Source: Candidatus Pantoea floridensis (GTDB taxonomy: Bacteria; Pseudomonadota; Gammaproteobacteria; Enterobacterales; Enterobacteriaceae). From it: a stretch of 64,000 bases of DNA. The stretch spans positions 4,216,001 to 4,280,000 of the forward strand of contig NZ_OCMY01000001.1 in NCBI RefSeq assembly GCF_900215435.1, read 5' to 3'. This document shows positions 27,667 to 36,612 of this stretch, one piece after another. Under the pieces are notes generated by a model that saw only the letters and a program-made list of their open reading frames with translations, was not told the origin of the DNA and searched no databases. Position numbers and translations under genes: made by a program. The stretch's first letter is position 1, and each line of letters starts with the position of its first letter.

Positions 27667-29333
27667 AAGGAAACCCACTCGTCGGTGGTCGATTTTGGCT
27701 GAACGCTGGCGCCAGATAACACCGGGCGGCGCAGTACCGGAGCAGCTGGCGATAACGGCATGTTGCTCGCGGGTGTGTTGTCTGATAACCGGAATTTAGC
27801 CACAGAGGCTTGTAGCTCTTGTGTTTGACGCTCCAGCGCGCTGGCGGCGGCAGAAACCTCCTCAACCAGCGAGGCGTTTTGTTGCGTGACGCTGTCCATC
27901 TCCGTCACCGCAGTCCCAACCTGCGAAATTCCCTTGCTTTGCTCTTCCGAAGCGGCAGCGATGTGCTTCATGATTTCATTAACGTCCTGCACCGACTTAA
28001 GAATATCGTGCATGGTACTGCCGGCGCTGCTCACCAGTTCTGAACCTTTCTCTACGCGCTGCACGGAATCTTCAATCAATGTCGCGATCTCTTTAGCTGC
28101 ACCCGCACTGCGCTGCGCCAGGTTGCGCACTTCGCTCGCGACGACGGCAAAGCCACGTCCCTGTTCACCCGCGCGTGCGGCCTCTACCGCGGCATTTAAC
28201 GCCAGAATATTTGTCTGGAAGGCAATGCTATTAATGACGCTGGTGATTTCGGCGATTTTTTTCGAACTGCCGGAAATACCTTGCATGGTAGTCACTACTT
28301 CACCGACCAATCTTCCGCCCTGTTGCGCGGTACTGGTTGCGGTTTCTGCCAGGGTGCTAGCCTGACGTGCATTGTCAGCATTGAATTTTACCGTGGCCGT
28401 GAGCTGCTCCATACTGGCTGCGGTTTGCTCTAGCGCGGCGGCCTGCTCTTCGGTACGTGAAGAGAGATCGTTGTTACCTGAGGAGATTTCAGCCGCACCG
28501 CGATAGATGTTTTCGGTACCGCTGCGAATGGCGCTTACCGCCTCACGCAGGCTGTCCTGCATGGCACTGAGTAATGGCACCAGCTTGCCAACGCAGTTGC
28601 GACCAAACTCTGCCACCGGCTGACTCAAATCGCCCTGCGCAATGATGGAAAAATGGTTACGCACGCGCTCGAGCGGTTTCACCAGCATTGCCACCAGATA
28701 ACGATCGGTAAACAGCAGGATGACCAGGCCAATCACCACCGCCACCAATATGATCGCTTTGGTGATGCTGGTGAGCTTATCAACGGTCACCCGCGTCTCA
28801 TCCAGTTTACTGCCGGCGGCTTTATTGAAGGCTTCAGCACTGGCACCAAAAGCACGGCTAAGCGGCGGCGTAACGTTATTCGCCTGCGCGCGGTAGGCCT
28901 CAAGCGTACCCTGCTGCGCCAAAGCAACCTGCGGCGCAATGCCCTCATCCAGCAATTTCTGCCAGTTAACGATTACGCTGTTGGCCGTTTCCTCGTCCAT
29001 TGGACCGGGAGCCATTGCTTTGAACTGAGTCAGCAGGCTTTTCATGTTATCTAATGCCTGCTGCACCGGTGTGAAGGCCTCGCCTTTGATTGGTGCGCCC
29101 GATGCCCGACCTTCCATCACGCGCGACAGGCGCGTCACTACGCGAAAATATTGGTCATTTCCTTTGCTTAATACCGTCATTTGATTAACTAACTGGCGGT
29201 CAATCTCATTACCGTCGCCCAGAGCGTTCAACGAGTGGACGCTAAACAATCCGACAGCGCACCACAGCAGGCAAAACAGCCCAAGAATGGTGAGCATAAC
29301 GGTGCGAATCGTGAAGTTTTTTAAGATACCCAT
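27663..29333 (-). CDS. Methyl-accepting chemotaxis protein
   Basis: 556 aa, Tar/Tsr layout. First membrane segment at about 12-32, periplasmic four-helix sensor domain of about 150 residues, second segment near 190-207, HAMP domain, then the cytoplasmic hairpin with the highly conserved tip [33 protein letters not shown]. The C-terminus is DEWVSF, which fits the xWxxF tether for CheR/CheB, so this is a high-abundance-type receptor able to adapt by itself. Ligand unknown. The leader has a consensus FliA promoter, tying it to the flagellar regulon. Confidence 0.94.
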   Translation of the reverse strand: MGILKNFTIRTVMLTILGLFCLLWCAVGLFSVHSLNALGDGNEIDRQLVNQMTVLSKGNDQYFRVVTRLSRVMEGRASGAPIKGEAFTPVQQALDNMKSLLTQFKAMAPGPMDEETANSVIVNWQKLLDEGIAPQVALAQQGTLEAYRAQANNVTPPLSRAFGASAEAFNKAAGSKLDETRVTVDKLTSITKAIILVAVVIGLVILLFTDRYLVAMLVKPLERVRNHFSIIAQGDLSQPVAEFGRNCVGKLVPLLSAMQDSLREAVSAIRSGTENIYRGAAEISSGNNDLSSRTEEQAAALEQTAASMEQLTATVKFNADNARQASTLAETATSTAQQGGRLVGEVVTTMQGISGSSKKIAEITSVINSIAFQTNILALNAAVEAARAGEQGRGFAVVASEVRNLAQRSAGAAKEIATLIEDSVQRVEKGSELVSSAGSTMHDILKSVQDVNEIMKHIAAASEEQSKGISQVGTAVTEMDSVTQQNASLVEEVSAAASALERQTQELQASVAKFRLSDNTPASNMPLSPAAPVLRRPVLSGASVQPKSTTDEWVSF

Positions 29334-29364
29334 ACATAATCCCTTGGTGTGAAACGCGAAGGAG

Positions 29365-29381
29365 GCCCGATTAAATCGGGC
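29365..29381. promoter_or_regulatory. 17-bp palindrome at the start of the chemoreceptor transcript
   Basis: GCCCGATT (29365-29372), one base, AATCGGGC (29374-29381). It begins ten bases downstream of the FliA -10, so it lies at about +3 to +19 of the mRNA. It could be an operator or a 5' end hairpin. Confidence 0.45.
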
Positions 29382-29390
29382 ATATTGCGT

Positions 29391-29417
29391 TTATCGGCAT
29401 GGGAAAGGGAAAATGTA
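29391..29417 (-). promoter_or_regulatory. FliA (sigma-28) promoter of the chemoreceptor gene
   Basis: Minus strand TACATTTT (29417-29410), 11 bases, GCCGATAA (29398-29391). The -10 is a full match to the sigma-28 consensus GCCGATAA; the -35 matches six of eight positions of TAAAGTTT at the correct spacing. Confidence 0.85.
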
Positions 29418-29546
29418 ACGGTTTTGGAAGCTAATAAATTGCTCACTAATTGAGGTTACTAAAGCTAGCTTGTAATACTTATCAGTAAGATAGCGTGAAA
29501 TTTACCTTAAAAAATCATTTGCGCAATTGCACCATTAGCAAGCTAA

Positions 29547-31064
29547 CTAAAGCTTTACATGGCTACGCATCATCAGGCGGAACAAACGCAGCCGGCCACG
29601 CATAAATTTTTTCTTCAATACCGCCTCTGCTTTGCCCCGATCGCCTAACGCTAGCGTGATGTCCTCGCCCGCACGCCAAACCGGCCAGTCCACCTCTCCC
29701 GTTAAATGAGCGCTAAACTCGCTGGCTTCACGAGCGAAAGCGATCCAATACGCGCTGACCTTAGCAGCAAACGCTTTATCCTGTGCGCTGTAAGTGCGCT
29801 CGGTCAACGGCGTGAAGGTATCGAGCGTATTGAAAACATAAGGAATTTCATTGCCATGCCAGGTGCCGTGCGGATAAAGGTCGCGCGCATTTTCCGAAAC
29901 ATAGTCGAACCAATAGCGCCAGGCAGGCATGCCAATATTGTATTGTGATTGCGCCACGATCAGTGGCAATACGGTAAAGGCCATGTCACGCGCCACCGCG
30001 CGACCGAGCAGTGCATCATCGTGCAGATCATAAAGCCATTTCATCAGGCGATAGCTGATGCGGTTCTTGCTACGCATCTGCTTCAATACCGCGGTGGGAT
30101 CCACACCAAAATAATCCAACACGCTGGCTTCATCACTGTTGCTGCCAATCATCAAAGGAATGCGATGCTGTTTGCCTGCCATAAAGGTGTTCAGCATCGG
30201 TTTGGGCAAGACAGCATCACCGCTGATGGGAACCGGTGCTAACGCCAGCGGACGCTCCAGTGGCCAGAACCGATCGGCAGGCAGTTCGCGTAATTGTTCT
30301 GCACTGACGTTTTCTGGCAAATTGAAATGCGCGGCGACCTGCAGCCCGAGTTGCTGTGCCTGCTTCTGCGGCACATCCGGCAGACTGTAAGCGCTTTGCA
30401 CGATGCCTTTATGAAACAACCCTTCGGCCAGTGGCGAACAGCACAGCGATAATACGCTGCGCGCACCGGATGATTCACCAAACAGGGTAATATTATGACG
30501 ATCGCCACCAAAGGCCGGAATATTGCGTTGAATCCACTGCAACGCGGCAATTTTATCGAGTAAGGCGAAGTTGTTAATAACGCCGCCGACCGGATATTGC
30601 GCATCAAGCGCGGGGTGTGCAAAGAAACCGAAGTGGCCAAGTCGATAGTTTAACGTGACGACAACCACGCCTTGTGCCGCCAACGCCTTGCCACGATAAG
30701 GATCGAGGTTGCCTGCACCCATTGTGAAACCGCCGCCATGCAGCCAGACCATTACCGGCAACGGACGCGATGGTTCAACATCCGGTGTCCAGATATTCAG
30801 GTAAAGACAATCTTCACTGAAACATCCCGGATCACCGCCGCCTGCCGCCACACAAAAATCGCGATTCTGCCAGCTCGCCGCGCCCCATTCCGTTGCATTC
30901 CGCACACCTTGCCAGGGCTGGACCGGCTGCGGAGGACGCCAGCGTAAGGCGCCGGTCGGCGCTGCTGCGTAAGGTATTCCCTTAAAGACAAAAAGATCTT
31001 CATCCATCAGGCCTCTGAGTTCACCCTCTGCTGTCATGATCCTCAGACGTCGTTCATTTTTCAT
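29547..31064 (-). CDS. Type B carboxylesterase (p-nitrobenzyl esterase/lipase family)
   Basis: 505 aa from the ATG at 31064 with AGGG eight bases upstream; the frame extends ten codons further. Alpha/beta hydrolase with oxyanion motif HGGGF (residue ~109), nucleophile elbow GESSGA with Ser near 198, a segment SNSDEASVLDYFG supplying the acid, and a late His in the GTWHGNEIPYVFN segment. No signal peptide. Hydrolyses carboxylic esters; natural substrate unknown. Stands alone, divergent from the DoxX gene. Confidence 0.88.
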   Translation of the reverse strand: MKNERRLRIMTAEGELRGLMDEDLFVFKGIPYAAAPTGALRWRPPQPVQPWQGVRNATEWGAASWQNRDFCVAAGGGDPGCFSEDCLYLNIWTPDVEPSRPLPVMVWLHGGGFTMGAGNLDPYRGKALAAQGVVVVTLNYRLGHFGFFAHPALDAQYPVGGVINNFALLDKIAALQWIQRNIPAFGGDRHNITLFGESSGARSVLSLCCSPLAEGLFHKGIVQSAYSLPDVPQKQAQQLGLQVAAHFNLPENVSAEQLRELPADRFWPLERPLALAPVPISGDAVLPKPMLNTFMAGKQHRIPLMIGSNSDEASVLDYFGVDPTAVLKQMRSKNRISYRLMKWLYDLHDDALLGRAVARDMAFTVLPLIVAQSQYNIGMPAWRYWFDYVSENARDLYPHGTWHGNEIPYVFNTLDTFTPLTERTYSAQDKAFAAKVSAYWIAFAREASEFSAHLTGEVDWPVWRAGEDITLALGDRGKAEAVLKKKFMRGRLRLFRLMMRSHVKL

Positions 31065-31220
31065 CTCGGCTTCCCTGATAAAGCATCGTTCCATTATTTG
31101 CAGGCCTTGTGCGAATGTCCATGTTCTGAAAGCATTTGCAGATTAAGCCGAAACGCGGTGTGATTCTTTGAACAACCTCATCAAATATTTTGGTTAACCC
31201 TAAGACGACCATTTGTTTTA

Positions 31221-31237
31221 AGGTTACAAGTTAACCT
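31221..31237. promoter_or_regulatory. Dyad AGGTTA-N5-TAACCT upstream of the DoxX gene
   Basis: AGGTTA (31221-31226) and TAACCT (31232-31237), with a further GGTTAACC at 31192-31199. The repeated GGTTA/TAACC elements lie in the spacer between the divergent esterase and DoxX genes and could be an operator. No regulator gene is adjacent. Confidence 0.35.
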
Positions 31238-31256
31238 GGCGCGGCGGAGAGACAGC

Positions 31257-31691
31257 ATGTTTGGTGGAATCAACCAGATGTTCACCCGGATGAGCGATCA
31301 CCCGGACTTCGGTAAATTGCTGTTACGGTTAACCTTTGGCGGGCTGCTGTTGTTTCATGGCGCATTCAAAGCGGTGCATGGCGTGGGGTGGATCGCGCAC
31401 ATGCTCAGTGTCAAAGGCATGCCAGGTTTCATCGCTTACGGTGCTTACATCGGGGAAATAGCGGCACCCGTAATGGTTATCATCGGATTAATGACCCGCC
31501 CTGCGGCGTTCATTATTGCGGTGAATATGATTGTTGCGACACTGCTGGTAAAAATGGGCGACGTCTGGCATCGCACTGATGTCGGTGCCTGGGCACTGGA
31601 GACAGAGGCACTTTACCTGCTTGGCGCACTCGCCATTATGTTTTTAGGGGCTGGGAAGTACACGCTGGTGCGGGATTCGCGCTTGCAATAA
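31257..31691 (+). CDS. DoxX-family membrane protein
   Basis: 144 aa with four predicted membrane segments (LLLRLTFGGLLLFHGAFKAVHG, the GFIAYGAYIGEIAAPVMVIIGL segment, AAFIIAVNMIVATLLV, ALYLLGALAIMFLGAG). This is the DoxX/YphA/YqjF pattern. Members are small inner-membrane proteins, some tied to redox or thiol stress; the molecular function here is unknown. Ribosome binding site GGAG. Bidirectional terminator follows. Confidence 0.85.
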   Translation: MFGGINQMFTRMSDHPDFGKLLLRLTFGGLLLFHGAFKAVHGVGWIAHMLSVKGMPGFIAYGAYIGEIAAPVMVIIGLMTRPAAFIIAVNMIVATLLVKMGDVWHRTDVGAWALETEALYLLGALAIMFLGAGKYTLVRDSRLQ

Positions 31692-31704
31692 CCATAAGAA
31701 AAGC

Positions 31705-31740
31705 AGCCGGTCTGCTGAACTTCACAGACCGGCTCTCTTA
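31705..31740. terminator. Bidirectional terminator between the DoxX gene and ydcJ
   Basis: 10-bp stem AGCCGGTCTG (31705-31714) with 31725-31734; TCTCTTATTT follows on the plus strand and TGCTTTTCTT on the minus strand. Confidence 0.8.
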
Positions 31741-31741
31741 T

Positions 31742-33094
31742 TTACGCCGATGCAACACCACAGCGTTCCAGACTGCGCTGCTGCATCTGCTGATACAACG
31801 CCATTTCATCCAGTACCGCTACACCCAACGCGCTTTCAAACTCGGCTTTGCTGGCATTGCCCGCACTGCGTGCTTGTGCCACATCACCTAAATTCGACTG
31901 AAAAATTCCTGCAGCGCTGACCGGTAAAAAATCCTCGTAAACGATCGGTTCGACGGCTAAGCGATCTTCTGCCAGCAATTGTGCCACGCTTTCACCTGCA
32001 CGCGGCGGCACATCCGTCCCTTTCTCGGTCAGGCGATAGCGGAACCAGGCCAGCTGCTGTTCACGTAACGTTTCTTCATCATCGGGGAAATCACGGAACA
32101 CAGCGCTGAGATGCTGCTGATGATGCTGATTGTCGCTACCGGTGCCGGCTTCAGCCAGCAACCGATCGTACAGCGCGCGTCCTTTCGGCGTCAGTGCTGC
32201 ACCACGCTGCTCAATCTCACCGAAGCGCGCGGTATGGGTACCCGGCGTGCCGTCGTTAAAGTGTACCGCTTCTTCCAGCGCTTTAAAGCTGGTCTGACGT
32301 AAGAGGATCGGTACCTGGCGCTGCGGCGGGCCTTCAATCAGGGTTTTGGGATCGATGCCGCGCGAGGGCATCAGCGCTTGCACGCGATCAATATCCAGCG
32401 TGCGCGGCGTCAGATGGTTGATATGGCAACCGCGAAAACACACGACATCCGCGATCAGGCGGTGCTGTTCACTGAGCGCGCGATAGGTACCGCTATCCAC
32501 CGTGGTGTGCGCGTGCCAGCGGAAGGTTTCCAGCGCTTCCTGCACAAAACGGGCGGCATCATTCGCGTTGAGACCGCCCTGCTGCTGATGTTGAGCAATC
32601 AGCGCGCGGCAGCCAGGCGTAAAGATATCGCGTGCGGCAAGAATCGCCGCAGCTTTAGCGCGCAATGCCGCATCGTCAATTAACTCCAGACGCAGCAATG
32701 AGGTAAACACGCGGAACGGATTATGCCGCAGCGCACGGTCGCTTACGGGGCGAAATGCCGTGGAGTGCACCGGCACTCCAGCTTGTGACAAATCGTAATA
32801 ACCCACCGCTTCCATCCCCATTACGGCAAACATCTGGCGCAACGTGCTGAGTTCTTCTGCTGTGCCAACGCGAATCGCGCCGTGACGTTCCACGCTCAGC
32901 CGACTGAGCTCATCAGCCGCCGATAGACGGTTTTTTAACGCGGGATTAGCTTCCAGCGTGCGTTCATTGACAGCGGTGACCAGCTGCGTCAGCGTGCCAT
33001 ATTGAGGCACTTCCTGCTGATACATGGCTGACATCGCCTGAGAGAAAAGCGTGCGGATCGCATCGCTGCTAAGGAAGTTTGGCATCATCATCAC
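31742..33094 (-). CDS. ydcJ: YdcJ, 2-oxoadipate dioxygenase/decarboxylase (HglS) family
   Basis: 450 aa (E. coli YdcJ about 447). DUF1338, a VOC-superfamily metalloenzyme. Conserved blocks: FSQAMSAMYQQEVPQYGTL, VERHGAIRVGTAEEL, GYYDLSQAGVPVHSTAFRP (metal His), CHINHLTPRTLDIDRVQ and ARFGEIEQRG. HglS in Pseudomonas converts 2-oxoadipate to 2-hydroxyglutarate in lysine breakdown; whether YdcJ does the same is inferred from the family. Three Met codons lie at the N-terminus, so the exact start is open by a few residues. Upstream gene on the same strand is the PcaK-like transporter, 79 bp away. Confidence 0.87.
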   Translation of the reverse strand: MMMMPNFLSSDAIRTLFSQAMSAMYQQEVPQYGTLTQLVTAVNERTLEANPALKNRLSAADELSRLSVERHGAIRVGTAEELSTLRQMFAVMGMEAVGYYDLSQAGVPVHSTAFRPVSDRALRHNPFRVFTSLLRLELIDDAALRAKAAAILAARDIFTPGCRALIAQHQQQGGLNANDAARFVQEALETFRWHAHTTVDSGTYRALSEQHRLIADVVCFRGCHINHLTPRTLDIDRVQALMPSRGIDPKTLIEGPPQRQVPILLRQTSFKALEEAVHFNDGTPGTHTARFGEIEQRGAALTPKGRALYDRLLAEAGTGSDNQHHQQHLSAVFRDFPDDEETLREQQLAWFRYRLTEKGTDVPPRAGESVAQLLAEDRLAVEPIVYEDFLPVSAAGIFQSNLGDVAQARSAGNASKAEFESALGVAVLDEMALYQQMQQRSLERCGVASA

Positions 33095-33173
33095 CTTGGG
33101 CTAAAGGGCTGCTGCTACTGTAGATCAACCCTTTAGCGCTGGGTGAGAATTTCGTGGAACTGTGATCGCCTTG

Positions 33174-34508
33174 TCACTCACTGGCGGTTGGATGGTCACC
33201 AAAGCGGCATTTCAATACCAGCATGACGGTGGTCAGTACCGCAGGAATCGCCAGCAGCAGAAAGATTTGGCTAAATGACCAGCCGAGAGTTAACAGCTCA
33301 GCGCCGACAAACGCGCTGATGATGGCTCCCACGCGGCCCACGCCGTGCATCCAGCTGGAACCTGTCGCGCGCGCGTGAGTGGGATAATAGCTGGCGGAGA
33401 GCGCATTCATACCGGTGTTAGCACCGTTAAAACAGAAACCGCTAAAGAAGGCGATGGCGCTCATTAGGCCGACCTGCGCTGGCGAAAAACCCAGCGCGAC
33501 AATAGCAATGCCGCCGCAGAAGTAGATCGCTGCCAGCGCCAGATTGGCATTGATGCGGTCCATTAACCAACCGGCAAACAACGAGCCGAGGGTGCCGCCC
33601 GCTTGATACATTGCGGTAACAATTGCCGCTTCCGTCACCGACATACCTAGCGTGCTGATTAGCGAAGGCATCCAACTACCAATTAAATAAACCAGGAACA
33701 GCCCCATAAAATAGCCGCCCCACAGCATCAAACTGCCAAACAGATAACGTCGTGACACTACCGTGGCGACAGATCCCCGGCGGGCCGTTGGCAGTTCAGT
33801 ACTCTGATAATGACTATTTGGCTGCACGACGCCGGGCAGCATGCGTTCAAGAATGGCGTGGATACGTGCGGCGGGGGCGCGGCGACTGATGAGAAAACGG
33901 ACCGATTCAGGCAAGCCACGCAGTAAAAAAGGCAGCACAACCAGCGGCAGCACGCCGCCCATCAGCATGACAGAGTGCCAGTCATAGCGTGGTAGCAACC
34001 ACGAGGCGGCAAAGCCCCCGGACGCGGCGCCAAAGGTGAAGCCACAAAATACAACGGTGATGATAAATGAGCGCCGGCGCTCAGGCGCATATTCAGCAAC
34101 CAGCGTGCCAACGTTGGGCATCGCCGCGCCAAGCCCTAGCCCCGTCAGGAATCGAAACAGCATCATCTGTTCGATGTTCTGTGCCATGGCGGTGGCTAAC
34201 GTCCACAGTCCAAAAAAGAGCACGCTGAGCAAAATCATTACGCGACGGCCGTAGCGATCGGCTAACGGGCCCGCAACCATGGCACCCAGCGCCAGACCAA
34301 TTAGCGCGGCGCTGATCACCATGCCAAGCTGATGATTGGTCACTCCCCAACTGGCTTTAAGCGTAGGTGCAATGAATCCCATGAGGGCAATGTCCATGCC
34401 ATCAAGCGCGACCACCACGAAGCACAGCGCAATTAAGCGCTTCTGCCAGCTGCTTAGCGCACTCTGATTGATGAGCTGGCGAACGTCTACTGCTTCAACG
34501 CTGGTCAC
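33174..34508 (-). CDS. MFS aromatic acid:H+ symporter, PcaK/BenK-like (AAHS)
   Basis: 444 aa, twelve membrane segments. The AAHS pattern is clear: LCFVVVALDGMDIALMGFIAPTLKASWGV with the acidic residue pair in TM1, GPLADRYGRRVMI, RFLTGLGLGAAMPNVGTLVAEYAP and the C-terminal block STLGMSVTEAAIVTAMYQAGGTLGSLFAGWLMDR. Such carriers import 4-hydroxybenzoate, protocatechuate or related acids. Divergent from a PcaQ-like regulator, which supports an aromatic-acid substrate. No ring-cleavage genes lie in the window. Confidence 0.87.
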   Translation of the reverse strand: MTSVEAVDVRQLINQSALSSWQKRLIALCFVVVALDGMDIALMGFIAPTLKASWGVTNHQLGMVISAALIGLALGAMVAGPLADRYGRRVMILLSVLFFGLWTLATAMAQNIEQMMLFRFLTGLGLGAAMPNVGTLVAEYAPERRRSFIITVVFCGFTFGAASGGFAASWLLPRYDWHSVMLMGGVLPLVVLPFLLRGLPESVRFLISRRAPAARIHAILERMLPGVVQPNSHYQSTELPTARRGSVATVVSRRYLFGSLMLWGGYFMGLFLVYLIGSWMPSLISTLGMSVTEAAIVTAMYQAGGTLGSLFAGWLMDRINANLALAAIYFCGGIAIVALGFSPAQVGLMSAIAFFSGFCFNGANTGMNALSASYYPTHARATGSSWMHGVGRVGAIISAFVGAELLTLGWSFSQIFLLLAIPAVLTTVMLVLKCRFGDHPTASE

Positions 34509-34831
34509 TTAACGACTCCTGCACTTTTCAACCGTTTAGGGCATCAGTTTTAGTAAAAAAAACGGCGCTTATCATAGCTCATCGTTAAGAATAACTGGCA
34601 GAAAATTTGGATGTAATTGAGAATTATTCAATGTTCTGCTCGATAAGCACTTGATTCTAAGTGGCATAACGATAATGCAAAAAAAGTCATTTTTATGAAG
34701 CCCCATCAATACAAGGGGTTAGCTAGAATCCCAACTTTGCAGCATTTTTGTTAATATTATTTTGCAGGCAGGTTAACATAATTTCAGTTTCCCCATTGCC
34801 GCAGCTCGGCAGAACTCATTATGTTGAGTGT
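34509..34831. other. 323-bp AT-rich spacer between pcaK-like and pcaQ-like genes
   Basis: Divergent promoter region, strongly AT-rich. I see no recognisable RNA gene, no good coding frame and no clear copy of the PcaQ-type dyad, so operators remain unassigned. Confidence 0.5.
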
Positions 34832-35752
34832 ATGGACAAAAATATCCTTTTCAATCAGCGCATTCGCTTGCGCCATTTACATACCTTTGTTGCGGTAGCG
34901 CAGCAGGGCACGCTGGGTCGTGCGGCTGAGACACTGAATCTCAGTCAACCCGCCCTATCGAAAACGCTTAATGAGCTGGAAGAACTGGCGGGAGCGCGGC
35001 TATTCGAACGCGGCCGCCTTGGCGCCCAGCTCACCACTTTGGGTGAGCAATTCCTCATCCATGCCGTGAAAGTGCTGGATGCACTGAATCATGCCGGACA
35101 GAGTTTTAACGCTCCGCAGCCCGGTCGCCCAGTGGTGATCCGCCTCGGCGCGCTCACAACGGCGGCCATGGGTATGCTGCCGCAAATCCTCGATCGTTTC
35201 CACGCGCAGCAACCGAATACCACCGTGCAAGTCGCTACCCTGCATAATAATGTGCTGTTGGCGGGCTTGCGTGCAGGCGAGTTTGATGTGGGGATCGGCC
35301 GCATGGCCGACAGCGAAATGATGGCGGGACTCACTTATGAACTGCTGTTTCTGGAATCGCTCAAGCTTGTGGTGCGGCCAGATCATCCGTTATTAAGTGA
35401 CAACGTGATGCTTTCACGGGCGATGCAATGGCCGGTGGTGATTTCACCCGAAGGCACCGCGCCGCGCCGCATTGCGCAGCACATGTTGAATGAACAGGGT
35501 TGTACCCTTCCGGCCAACTGCGTGGAAACCTCCTCTACCTCGCTGGCGCGTCAGCTGGCGCTACGTTATGACTATGTGTGGTTTGTACCTTCAGGCGCAA
35601 TTAAGGAAGATTTGAGTCACGACGCGCTGTGCGCACTACCGATTGCGTCGCCGGGCCCGGGCGAGCCAGTTGGCATCATTACACGCAGCGGCAGTCCTTT
35701 GAGCCTTAGCGCTGAAGTGTTGATTGCGACCATCCGCAAATTCCATAGTTAG
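34832..35752 (+). CDS. LysR-family regulator, PcaQ-like
   Basis: 306 aa from the ATG at 34832; the frame is open 28 codons further but that stretch lies in the promoter. N-terminal RIRLRHLHTFVAVAQQGTLGRAAETLNLSQPALSKTLNELEELAGARLFERGRLGAQLT is characteristic of the PcaQ/GalR-type LysR subgroup that answers to protocatechuate-pathway compounds. Divergent from the AAHS transporter. Its stop overlaps that of smrA on the other strand by 4 bp. Confidence 0.82.
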   Translation: MDKNILFNQRIRLRHLHTFVAVAQQGTLGRAAETLNLSQPALSKTLNELEELAGARLFERGRLGAQLTTLGEQFLIHAVKVLDALNHAGQSFNAPQPGRPVVIRLGALTTAAMGMLPQILDRFHAQQPNTTVQVATLHNNVLLAGLRAGEFDVGIGRMADSEMMAGLTYELLFLESLKLVVRPDHPLLSDNVMLSRAMQWPVVISPEGTAPRRIAQHMLNEQGCTLPANCVETSSTSLARQLALRYDYVWFVPSGAIKEDLSHDALCALPIASPGPGEPVGIITRSGSPLSLSAEVLIATIRKFHS

Positions 35753-36315
35753 CGACTGTGCTTAGCATGCCGCTCGCGATTTTCGAGGCGCGCTTTGTCG
35801 GTTTTGCGCAAGCCGACATAGAGCGCCCCCGCGCCGCCATCCTGCGGGCGAGCCATGCAATACGTCTGCACTTCTGGAAATTCCCGTAACCAGCGCGCAA
35901 GATAACTACGCACAATGTTGGCATGCGACTCATCATCACGCCCTTTACCATGAATAATCAGCAGATTGCGTAAGCCGTGTTTGTTGGCTTGCTGCATAAA
36001 ACTAAACAGGGATTGCCGGCAGGTTTCAACTGGCTGGCGCAGTAAATTCAGACTGGCATCAATGGGATATTTACCTAACCGCAACTTATCCAGCACGCCT
36101 TGCTGGATGCCCTCGGCTTTATACTCCAGCGCGGTGGTGAGCGGGATAATGTCCAGAAAGCCGCGCGTCAGAAAGTTTTCCTGCTCCTCGCTCTGCTCTG
36201 GCACACGCGGTGCCTTAGGCGAAGGCGCACGCAGCCACTGAGTATTGGCGCAATTTTTAAGTGGTGTCACATCACCCATGGCATCCCGGAAAAGGTCTTC
36301 ATCATCAAGATTCAT
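35749..36315 (-). CDS. smrA: Smr-domain DNA endonuclease SmrA (YdaL)
   Basis: 188 aa (E. coli YdaL 187). The C-terminal Smr domain carries the LDLH-like turn replaced by ASLNLLRQPVETCR and the GKGRDDESHANIVRSYLARWL motif (HGKG signature). Smr proteins nick DNA or act on branched or RNA substrates. The ATG at 36315 gives the conserved MNLDDEDLFRDAMGDVTPLK start. In E. coli smrA lies near ogt and fnr; here fnr follows directly and ogt is missing. Confidence 0.9.
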   Translation of the reverse strand: MNLDDEDLFRDAMGDVTPLKNCANTQWLRAPSPKAPRVPEQSEEQENFLTRGFLDIIPLTTALEYKAEGIQQGVLDKLRLGKYPIDASLNLLRQPVETCRQSLFSFMQQANKHGLRNLLIIHGKGRDDESHANIVRSYLARWLREFPEVQTYCMARPQDGGAGALYVGLRKTDKARLENRERHAKHSR

Positions 36316-36573
36316 GGTGTTTCCTCTCGCCTGGTGTTTAACTGAGCGCCCTTTTTCGACGCCAAAGCCAAAGAGTAGCAAAGGATTTTAAGCAAAACAT
36401 CTGTCACATATTGCGTTGTAACAAGGCTGGCTTAACTGTAAAGCTGGCAAGAAAACGTTCCAGATCAATTATGGCCCTGCAAAAAAACCCGCTCAAACCC
36501 TGGAATACCCGACAATAGTAGGGTTTTAGGTACATTTACTGCTCGGATGAGTTCCCTTCGCTTAGAAAAATGT

Positions 36574-36592
36574 TAAAATTGACCACAGTCAA
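36574..36592 (+). promoter_or_regulatory. fnr promoter with overlapping FNR-type site
   Basis: Extended -10 (TG at 36571-36572, then TAAAAT at 36574-36579) followed at once by TTGAC-N4-GTCAA (36579-36592). The FNR consensus is TTGAT-N4-ATCAA. The place at the transcription start fits repression, as described for E. coli fnr. Confidence 0.65.
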
Positions 36593-36612
36593 TAATCATC
36601 GAGCGAAATTAT

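Noticed and set aside
27660..27670. Possible gene fusion or frameshift at the LysR/chemoreceptor junction
   Set aside because: The two genes are convergent and simply share four bases at their stop codons; both are full length.
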